Assembly: GCA_017484135.1 (NCBI GenBank)
Contig: JAFUTQ010000092.1
Span: 1 to 64,000, forward strand
Reading direction: 5' to 3'
DNA length: 64,000 nt
DNA from: Lachnospiraceae bacterium
GTDB lineage: Bacteria; Bacillota; Clostridia; Lachnospirales; Lachnospiraceae
In this document: positions 1 through 8,636 of the stretch, piece by piece
How the letters are laid out: each line of letters starts with the position of its first letter
Numbering within the stretch: the stretch's first letter is position 1
The notes under the pieces: model-generated
Told to the model about the DNA's origin: nothing
Database searches by the model: none
The model's input: only the letters and a program-made list of their open reading frames with translations
Position numbers and translations under genes: made by a program

Positions 1-1
1 T

Positions 2-888
2 ATGAATAATTCGCCTCTTTCCATTGCCGGTGCCGGAACTCCTGTTGTTACTTCTGCAAGAGAACGTAAACATCGCGTTTGTGACTGTTCCTTAAAAGAT
101 ATACATAACTGAAACCGTGAACGTTATTTTTCCCAATTGGACTGTGAGATAGGATGGGATTCCTCCAGAGGATGTTTTTATCATGGACATGACCTTTACA
201 TGATGGTCGCTTCTGATTCCGAAAGCGATCTTCCTGTTTTTCCTCTGCTCATCCTACATCCATGCACGATTCACATGGTTTTTTGCATACATTTTCAGAA
301 TGAAGTGTTTTCTCCCGGATTTCCATGTGGAAAAACTTCTTCTTGATTCTCCCCATGATGCAATGCCTTATTATCAGTCCTGCAAAAAAAGGAATTACGC
401 CATTCATTGATTTAAATGAAAAGCGAGGCATTAAAAAGAAATACAAACATGACTTTATCATCGTTGAAGATGGCATTCCTGTCTGTAAGGCCGGAAGAAA
501 AATGAACCATGACGGTATTGAAGTTTCAAAAGCAAGAATAAAGTTCCGGTATCCTTTTGCAAGCAGAAAACATGGATGCTCTTGTGAATCCCCATGCTCT
601 GATTCAAAATACGGAAGAACGCTTCATCTTGCAATGAAAGACAATCCACGTCTTATAAATATTCCGCCTCGTGACAGCGAACAATGGAAAAATGCGTACA
701 ATGCAAGGACTTCTGCAGAACGCTCAAACAAACGTGCGAAAATAGACTTCAAATTAGAAAGCGGCAGGCACCGCTCTACTAAGATGTGGTACTGCCGCCT
801 CTATCACATCCTGATGCCACACCATCTGGATGCATGGGATCTGCCGTTTGAATCTACCCTAAGAAAGTTGATTTTGAACATAGCATAA
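2..888 (+). pseudogene. Decayed transposase (C-terminal part), frameshifted
   Basis: This is the 3' part of a transposase gene that enters from outside the window. Reading frame 2 gives transposase-like sequence, interrupted by a TGA at 110-112 and continuing as CEIGWDSS...HDLYMMVASDSESDLPVF. Homology then moves to another frame near 245 (HP.SMHDSHGFLHTF), again near 300 (MKCFLPDFHVEKLLLDSPHDAMPYY), and again near 385 (GITPFIDLN), which stays open to the stop at 888. One nonsense codon and about three frameshifts mean no intact enzyme can be made. The C-terminal part (GRTLHLAMKDNPRL, TSAERSNKRAKIDF) resembles DDE transposases common in Lachnospiraceae; the IS family is not certain. It borders the glycosylation island, which fits mobile DNA at the edge of a variable surface locus. 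Confidence 0.8.
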
Positions 889-1081
889 TCCTACAGATAT
901 CATACCGCATTTCTTGGCATAGCAACGATCCTATGTCTATTTTTTGTATCCATTTTGTCAATCTCGAATAATATTTACTTGTCAAAGTTCAATGCCAGAG
1001 TTTTGCTGGCATGATCAATCAGAATTCCGACAGATCATAGTCTTCTTAGAAGCAACACGTTATGTTTTTTCAAACTTTGTA
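889..1081. other. Gap between transposase remnant and pseG
   Basis: AT-rich stretch of 193 bases downstream of both the transposase remnant and pseG. I see no supported gene, and no clear terminal inverted repeat or terminator. Confidence 0.5.
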
Positions 1082-2149
1082 TTATGTAATCTCTTTTTTG
1101 ATCCATTTAATAATGACCTTTGCAATCCTTTCGGATCCGTTTCCATCTACTCGCGCTTGAACCGTTTTAGAAAGCTGCATCCTTTTATCTCTGGCATCAC
1201 ATAAATTTTGTGCCAGAAACACAATATTCTCAAAAATGTCCTTACTACTTCTGACGTCACCGGCATAACAAATAAGCTTTTCCTTCGCCAGTGCTTCATT
1301 GCCCTTGATTTGATTATCCGCAATGGAAAATGTTACCATTGGCAATCCACAGGCACAAAGCTCCATTACTGTAGTTCCACCTGCTGTAATGGCAATGTCA
1401 CATTTTTTCATTACATGGGCAACATTAGGGATATCCTGATATATCCTTATTGTAGAATTACCATCTTCATCCAATTGACTGGATGCATATGCTCTTAGGT
1501 CATCCATGTCCTTATAGAACTTTCCAACTACAATGTGCTTATGCAACGGCTGTAGATCAGTCCCTTCCATGGTCTCCAAAAGATTCATTAATACATGTAA
1601 ATGATCCGTACCACCGGATGTCATGTAAATATTCTCTGCTTTATTTTTTACAACAATTGGCGTCTGCGAAAACTGCTCTCTTAACGGTACGTATTTAGGA
1701 CCAAGTAACAAATCCACCGTTGCATCATACCCAAAATGTTTGTATAACGCCTCCGTTGCACCGACAGAATAGTTTATGATCATATCGACCGGATATCGAA
1801 ATGCTCCTAAATCATCAACATAAATCAATTTATATTTTTTATGCAGCTCACTCAGATATCTATATGTAACTTCATATGAGTCAATCAACAGGGTCTTACA
1901 GGCAAAATGATCCAGGATTTTTTCCAACTCGCACAGCTCTGATTCTTTGTCGTTATATGAATTGTGCAAACAGATCAATTCAAAATCATTGGTCTGAATA
2001 AAATCGCTTATATAAGGTTCTGAAACAACAAACACCACTCTGCACCCATGTTTTTTCAATGCCGCTGCTATAGACATGCATCTCATAACATGTCCTATCG
2101 CAATAGTCTGATTTGCATCTGCGCGAATCACTATGCTTTTTTGATTCAT
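1082..2149 (-). CDS. pseG: PseG: UDP-2,4-diacetamido-2,4,6-trideoxy-beta-L-altropyranose hydrolase
   Basis: Fourth enzyme of pseudaminic acid synthesis. It removes UDP from UDP-2,4-diacetamido-trideoxy-L-altrose to free the sugar for PseI. The 355-residue protein has the usual N-terminal signature (IVIRADANQTIAIGHVMRCMSIAAAL, residues ~6-31, with the catalytic His of GHVMR). It also has a GT-B-like C-terminal half with ITAGGTTVMELCACGLPMV (~257-275), which binds the nucleotide sugar. Length is a little over classic PseG. A GGGAG ribosome site lies about 12 bases before the ATG. It is divergent from pseI, with pseF close by, which supports a Pse rather than a legionaminic (Leg) assignment; SpsG-like proteins are the closest alternative. 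Confidence 0.85.
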   Translation of the reverse strand: MNQKSIVIRADANQTIAIGHVMRCMSIAAALKKHGCRVVFVVSEPYISDFIQTNDFELICLHNSYNDKESELCELEKILDHFACKTLLIDSYEVTYRYLSELHKKYKLIYVDDLGAFRYPVDMIINYSVGATEALYKHFGYDATVDLLLGPKYVPLREQFSQTPIVVKNKAENIYMTSGGTDHLHVLMNLLETMEGTDLQPLHKHIVVGKFYKDMDDLRAYASSQLDEDGNSTIRIYQDIPNVAHVMKKCDIAITAGGTTVMELCACGLPMVTFSIADNQIKGNEALAKEKLICYAGDVRSSKDIFENIVFLAQNLCDARDKRMQLSKTVQARVDGNGSERIAKVIIKWIKKEIT

Positions 2150-2325
2150 ACGTTCTAACCACTCCCGAAATCACCTATGCCATTTGGACAATTTCCAATT
2201 TGCTCCTCCGACTATCAATATCAGAATATAATAGCAATACTCTATTATTTTATCGGCAAAAAAACTGCAAACATTAAGAGATTCCATCGATAAACTATCT
2301 TTCTATGATCATCTGTGTTCGCGTA

Positions 2326-2354
2326 TTGACAAAAAAAAGAGAAAATAGTATATC
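2326..2354 (+). promoter_or_regulatory. Putative sigma-A promoter for pseI
   Basis: TTGACA at 2326-2331, a 17-base spacer and TATATC at 2349-2354. It lies in the 272-base divergent region between pseG and pseI; nothing else was recognised there. The predicted leader to the pseI ATG is about 60 bases. Confidence 0.55.
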
Positions 2355-2421
2355 TATTTTATATTGGACACACACAAGGAACTTGATTTGTAAAGTTACC
2401 GGAAAGGATTTCATTCTATTC

Positions 2422-3474
2422 ATGAAAAAGAAGATAACGATAAATAATCGGGTAATATCGGAAAACATGCCGACATATGTAATTGCAGAAATGTCTGGAA
2501 ATCATAATAACAGCTATGACCGCGCTGTAGAAATTTTAAGAGCAGCAAAGGAAAGCGGTGCCGATGCCATCAAACTCCAAACATATACCGCGGACACGAT
2601 CACGCTTGATTGCAGCGATCCCTGTTTTCAAATTACGCAGGGAACTCTTTGGGATGGCACAACACTATATGAGTTATACAAAAAAGCTTATACTCCATGG
2701 GAGTGGCAGCCGGAGCTAAAAAAGGAAGCTGATAAACTGGGTCTGGACTTTTTCTCATCTCCCTTTGATTTTTCGAGTGTAGATTTTCTTGAAAAGCTGG
2801 ATGTCCCTGCATATAAAATTGCATCCTTTGAAATTACAGACATCCCTTTGATCAAGCGTGTCGCAGCACTGGGAAAGCCAATGATCATTTCTACCGGAAT
2901 CGCATATCTGGCAGATATTGAATTGGCAATGCAGGCCTGCGCTTCCGTTGGAAATGATAACGTCATTTTGCTTAAATGCAGTTCAGAATATCCAACGCCT
3001 TATGAAGATATTAATCTGAAGACCATGGTATCAATGAGCGAAACTTTTGATTGCATCGTAGGACTGTCAGACCACACCATGGGGGGTACTGTGGCGACAG
3101 CAGCAGTGGCTTTGGGTGCAAAAGTAATCGAAAAACATTTCACATTGAGCAGAGCGGACGGCGGTGTAGATGCGGCATTTTCCATGGAACCGGACGAATT
3201 CAAAAAAATGGTGGAAGAGATAAGAATTACGGAAAAAGCCCTGGGCAGGGTTACCTATGAGCTTACATACAAACAAAAGAGAGAACGGGAACATTCCCGC
3301 TCCCTCTTTATTGCGCAGGATATGCGGGCAGGCGACATCCTGAATGAAACAAATTTACGGTCAGTGCGCCCGGGAAACGGTCTCCATACAAAATACTACG
3401 AAGAACTCTTAGGGAAAAAAATCAGAGAAAATGCAAAAAAAGGAACTCCGGTCAGTTGGAATATGATTGAGTGA
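2422..3474 (+). CDS. pseI: PseI: pseudaminic acid synthase
   Basis: Condenses 2,4-diacetamido-2,4,6-trideoxy-L-altrose with phosphoenolpyruvate to give pseudaminic acid. The 350-residue protein is a NeuB-type TIM barrel (YVIAEMSGNHNNSYDRA near residue 20; IKLQTYTADTIT; KIASFEITDIPLI; GLSDHTMGG). It ends in an antifreeze-like SAF domain (RSLFIAQDMRAGDILNETNLRSVRPGNG). AEMSGNHN is typical of PseI, whereas sialic and legionaminic synthases usually have AE.G.NH.G. The ATG at 2422 is preferred over upstream in-frame codons because homology begins there and GGAAAGGA precedes it, although the spacing is long. This is the only plus-strand gene in the island and it has its own promoter. Confidence 0.9.
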   Translation: MKKKITINNRVISENMPTYVIAEMSGNHNNSYDRAVEILRAAKESGADAIKLQTYTADTITLDCSDPCFQITQGTLWDGTTLYELYKKAYTPWEWQPELKKEADKLGLDFFSSPFDFSSVDFLEKLDVPAYKIASFEITDIPLIKRVAALGKPMIISTGIAYLADIELAMQACASVGNDNVILLKCSSEYPTPYEDINLKTMVSMSETFDCIVGLSDHTMGGTVATAAVALGAKVIEKHFTLSRADGGVDAAFSMEPDEFKKMVEEIRITEKALGRVTYELTYKQKREREHSRSLFIAQDMRAGDILNETNLRSVRPGNGLHTKYYEELLGKKIRENAKKGTPVSWNMIE

Positions 3475-3477
3475 AAT

Positions 3478-4164
3478 TTATCTCAACATCTTGTATTTGA
3501 TTTCCGCCATTTTCCAATCATCCTCCGTGTCAATATCCTGCACCTCCAGTTCCGAAAGGATCAGCGGATATATATTTTCATTGTATATCCCATCCCTTTC
3601 CATAAATTTTTTTATATCCATACAATAAAACTGTCCGGCATCATGATAAACTGGCTCTAAATCCTGCGACCGCGCTTTCATATACTTCTCCCATTTCATA
3701 ATGAGACACTCATCCTTAATGATAAGGCATCGCTGCGGAGGATAAGAGAATTTAACAACCGGTCTCACTTCTATCGCGTTTTTTTCTTTCAGGATGTGCA
3801 TCCCCTCACTTAAATGCTCCTTTGTGATAAAAGGAGCCGCCGGATACAGGCAGCACATATAGTCAAATTCTTTCCCTATCTGACCATACTTTTGAATCAC
3901 TTCTTTCAAAACCTCTGCAGTGGTTGCATAGTCGTTACTTGCTTCATTGCTCCGCATAAAAGGAACCTGTGCACCGTATCTTGTTGCGATTCCTGCGATT
4001 TCTTCACTATCCGTAGAGACCATTACCTCATCGAACAAGCCACTTTCCAATGCCGCTTCTATGCTATAAGCAATAATCGGTTTGCCACAAAATTGCTTGA
4101 TATTTTTTTTCGGTATTCGTTTACTTCCGCCTCGTGCCGGAATGATTGCTAAGTTTCTGCTCAT
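3478..4164 (-). CDS. pseF: PseF: pseudaminic acid cytidylyltransferase
   Basis: Activates pseudaminic acid with CTP to CMP-pseudaminic acid, the donor for flagellin glycosylation. The 228-residue protein starts MSRNLAIIPARGGSKRIPKKN, the conserved CMP-sugar synthetase nucleotide-binding loop. It continues with SIEAALESGLFDEVMVSTDS and VYHDAGQFYCMDI, all typical of PseF. The ATG at 4164 follows GGGAGAA with good spacing; a longer in-frame version to 4206 lacks a better site. It converges with pseI, leaving three bases between the two stop codons. Confidence 0.9.
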   Translation of the reverse strand: MSRNLAIIPARGGSKRIPKKNIKQFCGKPIIAYSIEAALESGLFDEVMVSTDSEEIAGIATRYGAQVPFMRSNEASNDYATTAEVLKEVIQKYGQIGKEFDYMCCLYPAAPFITKEHLSEGMHILKEKNAIEVRPVVKFSYPPQRCLIIKDECLIMKWEKYMKARSQDLEPVYHDAGQFYCMDIKKFMERDGIYNENIYPLILSELEVQDIDTEDDWKMAEIKYKMLR

Positions 4165-4213
4165 TTTATCAAATTTCTCCCATTGTCTTTTATTCCAGAT
4201 CTTCACTTGAAGC

Positions 4214-5461
4214 CTATGTCACCTGTAGCAATTTAGGCATATAGCTCTGAATTTGCTGATCCGTCATTTGTTCCATATATCCTGCCAAATCTGTAATTCC
4301 AATTTTCAGCAGATTATCGGGATGTATCACGCTGTCTAACAACCGGGCAAATTGTGTTTCTGACAAGCTTTCTCTCTTATCCGCGTTTGTCCCTTGTTTT
4401 ATATAAACAGAATCTATATAATCCCATAACCAGGACTGCTCCACGTAAAAATCTCTATCCGGAATCGCTAACAGCTGCTCAATTAAGGCTTCCACCTTGT
4501 CATAGATCATTTCCTTAAACCATGATAACATATCTGCAACATCTGCATCCGATAATACTCTTTCCAACTCTAACAGGCGATCCTGACCGCTTACCTCCAT
4601 ATCATTCATATACTTATCCCGAACAGTAGCTATGGAGCATAAACTTTTCATCCCCTCAAGCAGATTCCATCCTATCCGTAACGCAAAATATTGCAGGGTA
4701 TCTTCTTGTTCTGTATGACTTTCCATCATTTTCCTGATATCTCTCCATTGTTGTCCATGTATATAATCATACGACCCCCAAAGATAATGCCCCTTCGTCT
4801 GGGAGGTATCTAATCGTAATACATACAACATCCGATCCACTGTCATAATAGAATTTGCACATGTAATAGCATGTGTCATACCCCCGCTGTCTGCATAATA
4901 CGGTTCAAAAAAATCAATATTATTTTCCCTTAAAAACTCTATCCGTTCATAATGTGCAAAGGAATTGTAGTACGCTCCCTCCATGATATCATACATCGCA
5001 TACATGGAATCTTTCGCTCTGTATAAACAGCTTTTCGGTATGATTGCTGACTCTATTACCCTTTTGCCATGATTTACTGTTTCTCCCCCAATTCCTATAA
5101 ATACTAAATCCGGAAATACCTCCTGTCTTTGGCACTCATCATAAATACAGTCCAGTGCCCCCGGCACAATTTTGTCGTCTGCTGCCAAAAAAGTCATATA
5201 GCTTCCTTTTGCTTTTGAGAGGCATATAGACGCTCCTTTGGCCCAGCCAACGTTTTTTTCACTGCGCATAATATGAATTCTGTCGTCTTTCTCTGAATAC
5301 TGACATAATTTTTCCCAAACATGATTCCCGCATGTGCTATTATCCAAAATAAGTAGCTCCCAATTTTCGTAAGACTGGGTCAGCACCGATCCAATTGCCT
5401 CATCCAAGAACGAATCATCATTATATGTACACATTATAATTGAAAAAAAAGGAATTTCCAT
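4214..5461 (-). CDS. Family 2 glycosyltransferase
   Basis: A 415-residue GT2 enzyme, predicted cytoplasmic. The N-terminal GT-A fold is clear: FFSIIMCTYNDDSFLDEAIGSVLTQ (residues ~5-29), then SEKNVGWAKG and TFLAADDKI, with the metal-binding acidic pair in AADD. The C-terminal ~200 residues are not a recognised domain and may bind acceptor or partner. The second of two close ATGs (5461) has the better GAGGAA spacing. It likely adds a sugar to flagellin or to a surface glycan made by this island; donor and acceptor cannot be read from sequence. Confidence 0.8.
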   Translation of the reverse strand: MEIPFFSIIMCTYNDDSFLDEAIGSVLTQSYENWELLILDNSTCGNHVWEKLCQYSEKDDRIHIMRSEKNVGWAKGASICLSKAKGSYMTFLAADDKIVPGALDCIYDECQRQEVFPDLVFIGIGGETVNHGKRVIESAIIPKSCLYRAKDSMYAMYDIMEGAYYNSFAHYERIEFLRENNIDFFEPYYADSGGMTHAITCANSIMTVDRMLYVLRLDTSQTKGHYLWGSYDYIHGQQWRDIRKMMESHTEQEDTLQYFALRIGWNLLEGMKSLCSIATVRDKYMNDMEVSGQDRLLELERVLSDADVADMLSWFKEMIYDKVEALIEQLLAIPDRDFYVEQSWLWDYIDSVYIKQGTNADKRESLSETQFARLLDSVIHPDNLLKIGITDLAGYMEQMTDQQIQSYMPKLLQVT

Positions 5462-5496
5462 TATCATTTCCTCACTATGAATAGTTTCCTCATTTA

Positions 5497-6309
5497 TTAT
5501 AAAATCTTCTCCAAAAGAGAAACAACCTGCCCTTCCACACCCAACCGCTCCGAATCTCTTAAAATAATTTCCAGACGATGACGAAAAGTATCTGTATCTA
5601 AATAATCCTTTTTATACTTCTCCAAAATAAGTATACTCGCAGTTAAATAATTTGCCATATTTCCGGATACTCCATCTGTGGCATAACGAGCATCCATTAA
5701 AATCTCATCTATAAATACTGCCTGTGCATGTGCAGCCATCTGCAAGGCAAAATCATAATCCTCCAACGCTTTCAGCTTCGTGTCAAAGCCCTTTGTTTTT
5801 TCTATGCAGCTTCGTTTTGCCAAAATAGTCGGGCAACCCACAAGATTATCCCATAGCAGCTGCGCATATATATTACCGCTTTTTTTTTCCAATTCCACTG
5901 TCTCCGCAGGCAATATTGCCTGCATATGGTTTCCCATATGATAAAGAATTTTATGATAACAGAATCCCACATTCTCCGTGGACTGAACCAAAACCTGCAT
6001 CTGTTTTTCCAACTTTGAAGGTCTCCAAACATCATCCGAATCTTCAAAGGCAATATAATCATATTGTGCGCATTGAATTCCATAGTTTCTCGCCCCTGCT
6101 GCTCCCTGATTATATCCGGGATTCACATATCGGATTCGAGAATCTCTATACTCCTCTATCTGTTTCTTCGTATCATCCGTGGAACCATCATCCACCACGA
6201 TCAACTCAAAATATGGATACGTTTGTTCCAAAACGCTGTCAATTGCTTTTTTTATAAGGCTCGCCCGATTATAAGTCGGCAAAATAATACTTACATGTTC
6301 CTTTTTCAT
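5497..6309 (-). CDS. Family 2 glycosyltransferase
   Basis: A 270-residue compact GT2 enzyme with VSIILPTYNRASLIKKAIDSVLEQTY at the N-terminus, a DDGSTDDT nucleotide-binding motif, GAAGARNYGI and the metal-binding FEDSDD. The ATG at 6309 follows GAGGACGGAGT. A longer in-frame version would run into the neighbouring gene and has no homology there. It sits directly after a CgeB-type protein and before the other GT2 gene, probably in the same transcript. It is likely a flagellin or surface-glycan transferase; the substrate is unknown. Confidence 0.85.
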   Translation of the reverse strand: MKKEHVSIILPTYNRASLIKKAIDSVLEQTYPYFELIVVDDGSTDDTKKQIEEYRDSRIRYVNPGYNQGAAGARNYGIQCAQYDYIAFEDSDDVWRPSKLEKQMQVLVQSTENVGFCYHKILYHMGNHMQAILPAETVELEKKSGNIYAQLLWDNLVGCPTILAKRSCIEKTKGFDTKLKALEDYDFALQMAAHAQAVFIDEILMDARYATDGVSGNMANYLTASILILEKYKKDYLDTDTFRHRLEIILRDSERLGVEGQVVSLLEKIL

Positions 6310-6320
6310 ACTCCGTCCTC

Positions 6321-7454
6321 TCATCCAAGACATAACATGCGTCCCAGTCGATCCTCGAATGTAAATTTTTTCTCTATGATGTCTTTTCCGCGTTCGCACA
6401 CATGCCGCCTCTCGGTTTCATGCTTTAAGTAAAAATCCGCTATCTCCGGCAATTCCTCCAGTTCCTGATAGATCACAATATCCTCTCCCAATTTGAAATA
6501 CTCCTCCAGCTCTGCCTGATAATTCGTGATCAAAAACCCTCCACCGGCTAAAATATCTAATATTCGAAGTGGTATTCCTGTCTGTATACACTTCAAGGTT
6601 ATATTCAGGTTGATCCGGGAGGACGCAAAGACCACCGGCATCTTTGTATAGTAATCTACATAATTATCTGCTTTTACATTTGGCAACGCTACGTTTTTAT
6701 CATTGCTGTATAAGCTTACCTGATGGTTCCTTGCCAAAACCGTTAATGCCACCTTCCGCTCTCTGCTGGTAATCTCCTTTGCCAGCATAAATTCTAACTC
6801 TCTTTTTTCGATCTGAACCGTTCCGGCAGATGCCTTATCATACATACCATTTAATTTGTCCAACAGGTCGTCTGTCAACAATTCGGGCAAAAAATATGCC
6901 CCGTACAATCGCATCTGTGCAGACAGAACCGCTTCCAGATATCCCCTCATATATTCATCCAAGGGGGTAAGATAATAGGCATACTCCGACTCATACAGCT
7001 GTCCGACCATTGATATTTCCGATTCATACCGGGACTGCTTTTCTGCTGTCTTTTGAAAAGCTGTGATATCTGCGGCCAACGGCATATAAGAAACCTTGAT
7101 TCCCAGTTTTCGCAGCCCGGCAATCTGTCCTCTGTCAAACGTATAGATATGATTCTGTTCATACTTCATCGGCTCCAGATTTCGAATGTGGATTGGCGCA
7201 TCGTAGATCCAGGAAAAATATGCAAGATTCTTTTCCTTACAGACCTCAGATATCAGTGGATGATAATTAATTGAAAACACTCCATCATAATTTTTTCGAT
7301 TCAGCAGGCCTGTCAGCTGCTGCATAAATCGATCATCCTGCTCCCAATCTGTCGGTTGATAATCAAAAGCGTCATAATCGATATGAAGTTTTGTAAATGC
7401 CTGTTCCACGCCTTTCCTCATAAAGGAATTCCAACGCCAATATAGCACTTTCAT
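6321..7454 (-). CDS. CgeB-type glycosyltransferase (copy 1)
   Basis: A 377-residue GT-B-like protein of the CgeB/DUF3880 group, first known from spore-coat maturation and common in flagellar glycosylation islands. Recognisable blocks are VLYWRWNSFMRKGVEQAF at the N-terminus, SINYHPLISEVCKEKNLAYFSWIYDAPIHI (~60-90), and a C-terminal transferase block SRINLNITLKCIQTGIPLRILDILAGGGFLITNYQAELEE. The downstream ATG of a tandem ATG pair has the better AGGAG spacing. It is a clear paralogue of the protein at 10206-11363 with the same block order, so the two may add successive or alternative sugars. Confidence 0.75.
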   Translation of the reverse strand: MKVLYWRWNSFMRKGVEQAFTKLHIDYDAFDYQPTDWEQDDRFMQQLTGLLNRKNYDGVFSINYHPLISEVCKEKNLAYFSWIYDAPIHIRNLEPMKYEQNHIYTFDRGQIAGLRKLGIKVSYMPLAADITAFQKTAEKQSRYESEISMVGQLYESEYAYYLTPLDEYMRGYLEAVLSAQMRLYGAYFLPELLTDDLLDKLNGMYDKASAGTVQIEKRELEFMLAKEITSRERKVALTVLARNHQVSLYSNDKNVALPNVKADNYVDYYTKMPVVFASSRINLNITLKCIQTGIPLRILDILAGGGFLITNYQAELEEYFKLGEDIVIYQELEELPEIADFYLKHETERRHVCERGKDIIEKKFTFEDRLGRMLCLG

Positions 7455-7505
7455 CATTTTACTCCTAAATCATATCCATTCACATTCCATTCGTCTCAGA
7501 TATTC

Positions 7506-8636
7506 CTATTTAACATAAAACCGCTCAATCGCATCCACAACATTTACCACATCTCTCTCCTGTAGATCATAAAACATGGGAAGACGCAGCAGACGCTCAC
7601 TTTCTTTCGTTGTAAATTTATCCTTGCCGATAAATGTGCCCCATCTTCTTCCTGCGATCGATGAATGTAATGGTACATAATGAAACACCGCGCTGATCCC
7701 TTTTTGCGCCAGATATTCTATCAAAGCAGTCCTCTCATCCAGATTCCTGACCTTAATATAAAACATATGAGCATTATGCGCACATTCTTCCGGAATATAG
7801 GGCAGCTCCAGATATTCTTTTTGTGCTAAATCCTTCAGACTCTCATAATACAAATTCCACAACCTGAGCCTTCGTTCATTTATTTGATCTGCCATTTTCA
7901 ACTGCGGCCACAGATATGCCGCATTCATCTCACTCGGCAAATAGGATGAACCCATGTCTACCCAGCTATATTTGTCTACCTCTCCCCTAAAATACTGGCT
8001 TCTGTTTGTTCCCTTTTCCCTTAAAATTTCAGCCCTATGTACATGTTCCTGCCGGTTGACTAAAATTAATCCTCCCTCTCCCATGGTATAATTCTTGGTC
8101 TCATGAAAGCTGTAGGCCCCAAAGTCGCCGATCGTGCCTAAATACCTCCCCTTATATGTTGCCATCATACCCTGTGCCGCATCTTCTACAACCAACAGAT
8201 TTCTGCTCTTTGCAAGATCCATAATCGTATCCATCTCGCACGCTACCCCTGCATAGTGAACCGGCACGATAACCTTTGTTTTTTCGGTAATTGCCTGTTC
8301 GATCAAATTCTCGTTGATGTTCATGGTGTCATTACGGATATCGACAAATTTAATCCTTGCCCCACGCAATACAAACGCGTCCGCCGTAGATACGAAGGTA
8401 AACGATGGCATAATGATTTCATCCCCAGGCTGTATATCTGCCAGTAATGCCGCCATTTCCAACGCATGTGTACAGGAGGTTGTCAACAAATTTTTTTTTT
8501 GAAGTTTATCCTCAAACCACTTCGTGCACTTTTCTGTAAATGGACCATCCCCATTCAGGCGGCGATTTTTAATAATCGCTTCACTGATACATTGCATTCC
8601 CTCCTCACTATAGAAAGGCTGGTTAAATGTTAACAT
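7506..8636 (-). CDS. wecE: WecE-like dTDP-4-dehydro-6-deoxyhexose aminotransferase (DegT family)
   Basis: A PLP-dependent sugar aminotransferase of 376 residues. The family signature is full: NGDGPFTEKC, SCTHALEMAALLADIQPGDEIIMPSFTFVSTADAFVLRGA, VPVHYAGVACEMDTIM, and SFHETKNYTMGEGG with the PLP lysine at K181. The C-terminal VFHYVPLHSS...TTKESERLLRLPMFY closely follows Escherichia coli WecE (RffA), which converts dTDP-4-keto-6-deoxyglucose to dTDP-Fuc4N. No PseC-type enzyme is visible in the island, so this protein either makes a separate amino sugar or has taken the PseC step. GGAGG lies nine bases before the ATG. Its start overlaps the end of the upstream gene by 14 bases. Confidence 0.85.
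   Translation of the reverse strand: MLTFNQPFYSEEGMQCISEAIIKNRRLNGDGPFTEKCTKWFEDKLQKKNLLTTSCTHALEMAALLADIQPGDEIIMPSFTFVSTADAFVLRGARIKFVDIRNDTMNINENLIEQAITEKTKVIVPVHYAGVACEMDTIMDLAKSRNLLVVEDAAQGMMATYKGRYLGTIGDFGAYSFHETKNYTMGEGGLILVNRQEHVHRAEILREKGTNRSQYFRGEVDKYSWVDMGSSYLPSEMNAAYLWPQLKMADQINERRLRLWNLYYESLKDLAQKEYLELPYIPEECAHNAHMFYIKVRNLDERTALIEYLAQKGISAVFHYVPLHSSIAGRRWGTFIGKDKFTTKESERLLRLPMFYDLQERDVVNVVDAIERFYVK

Noticed and set aside
1082..4164. Legionaminic or sialic acid pathway instead of pseudaminic acid
   Set aside because: PseB (inverting dehydratase) and the PseI-type AEMSGNHN signature with PseF and PseH fit Pse; no LegB, LegF or NeuC-type enzyme is seen.
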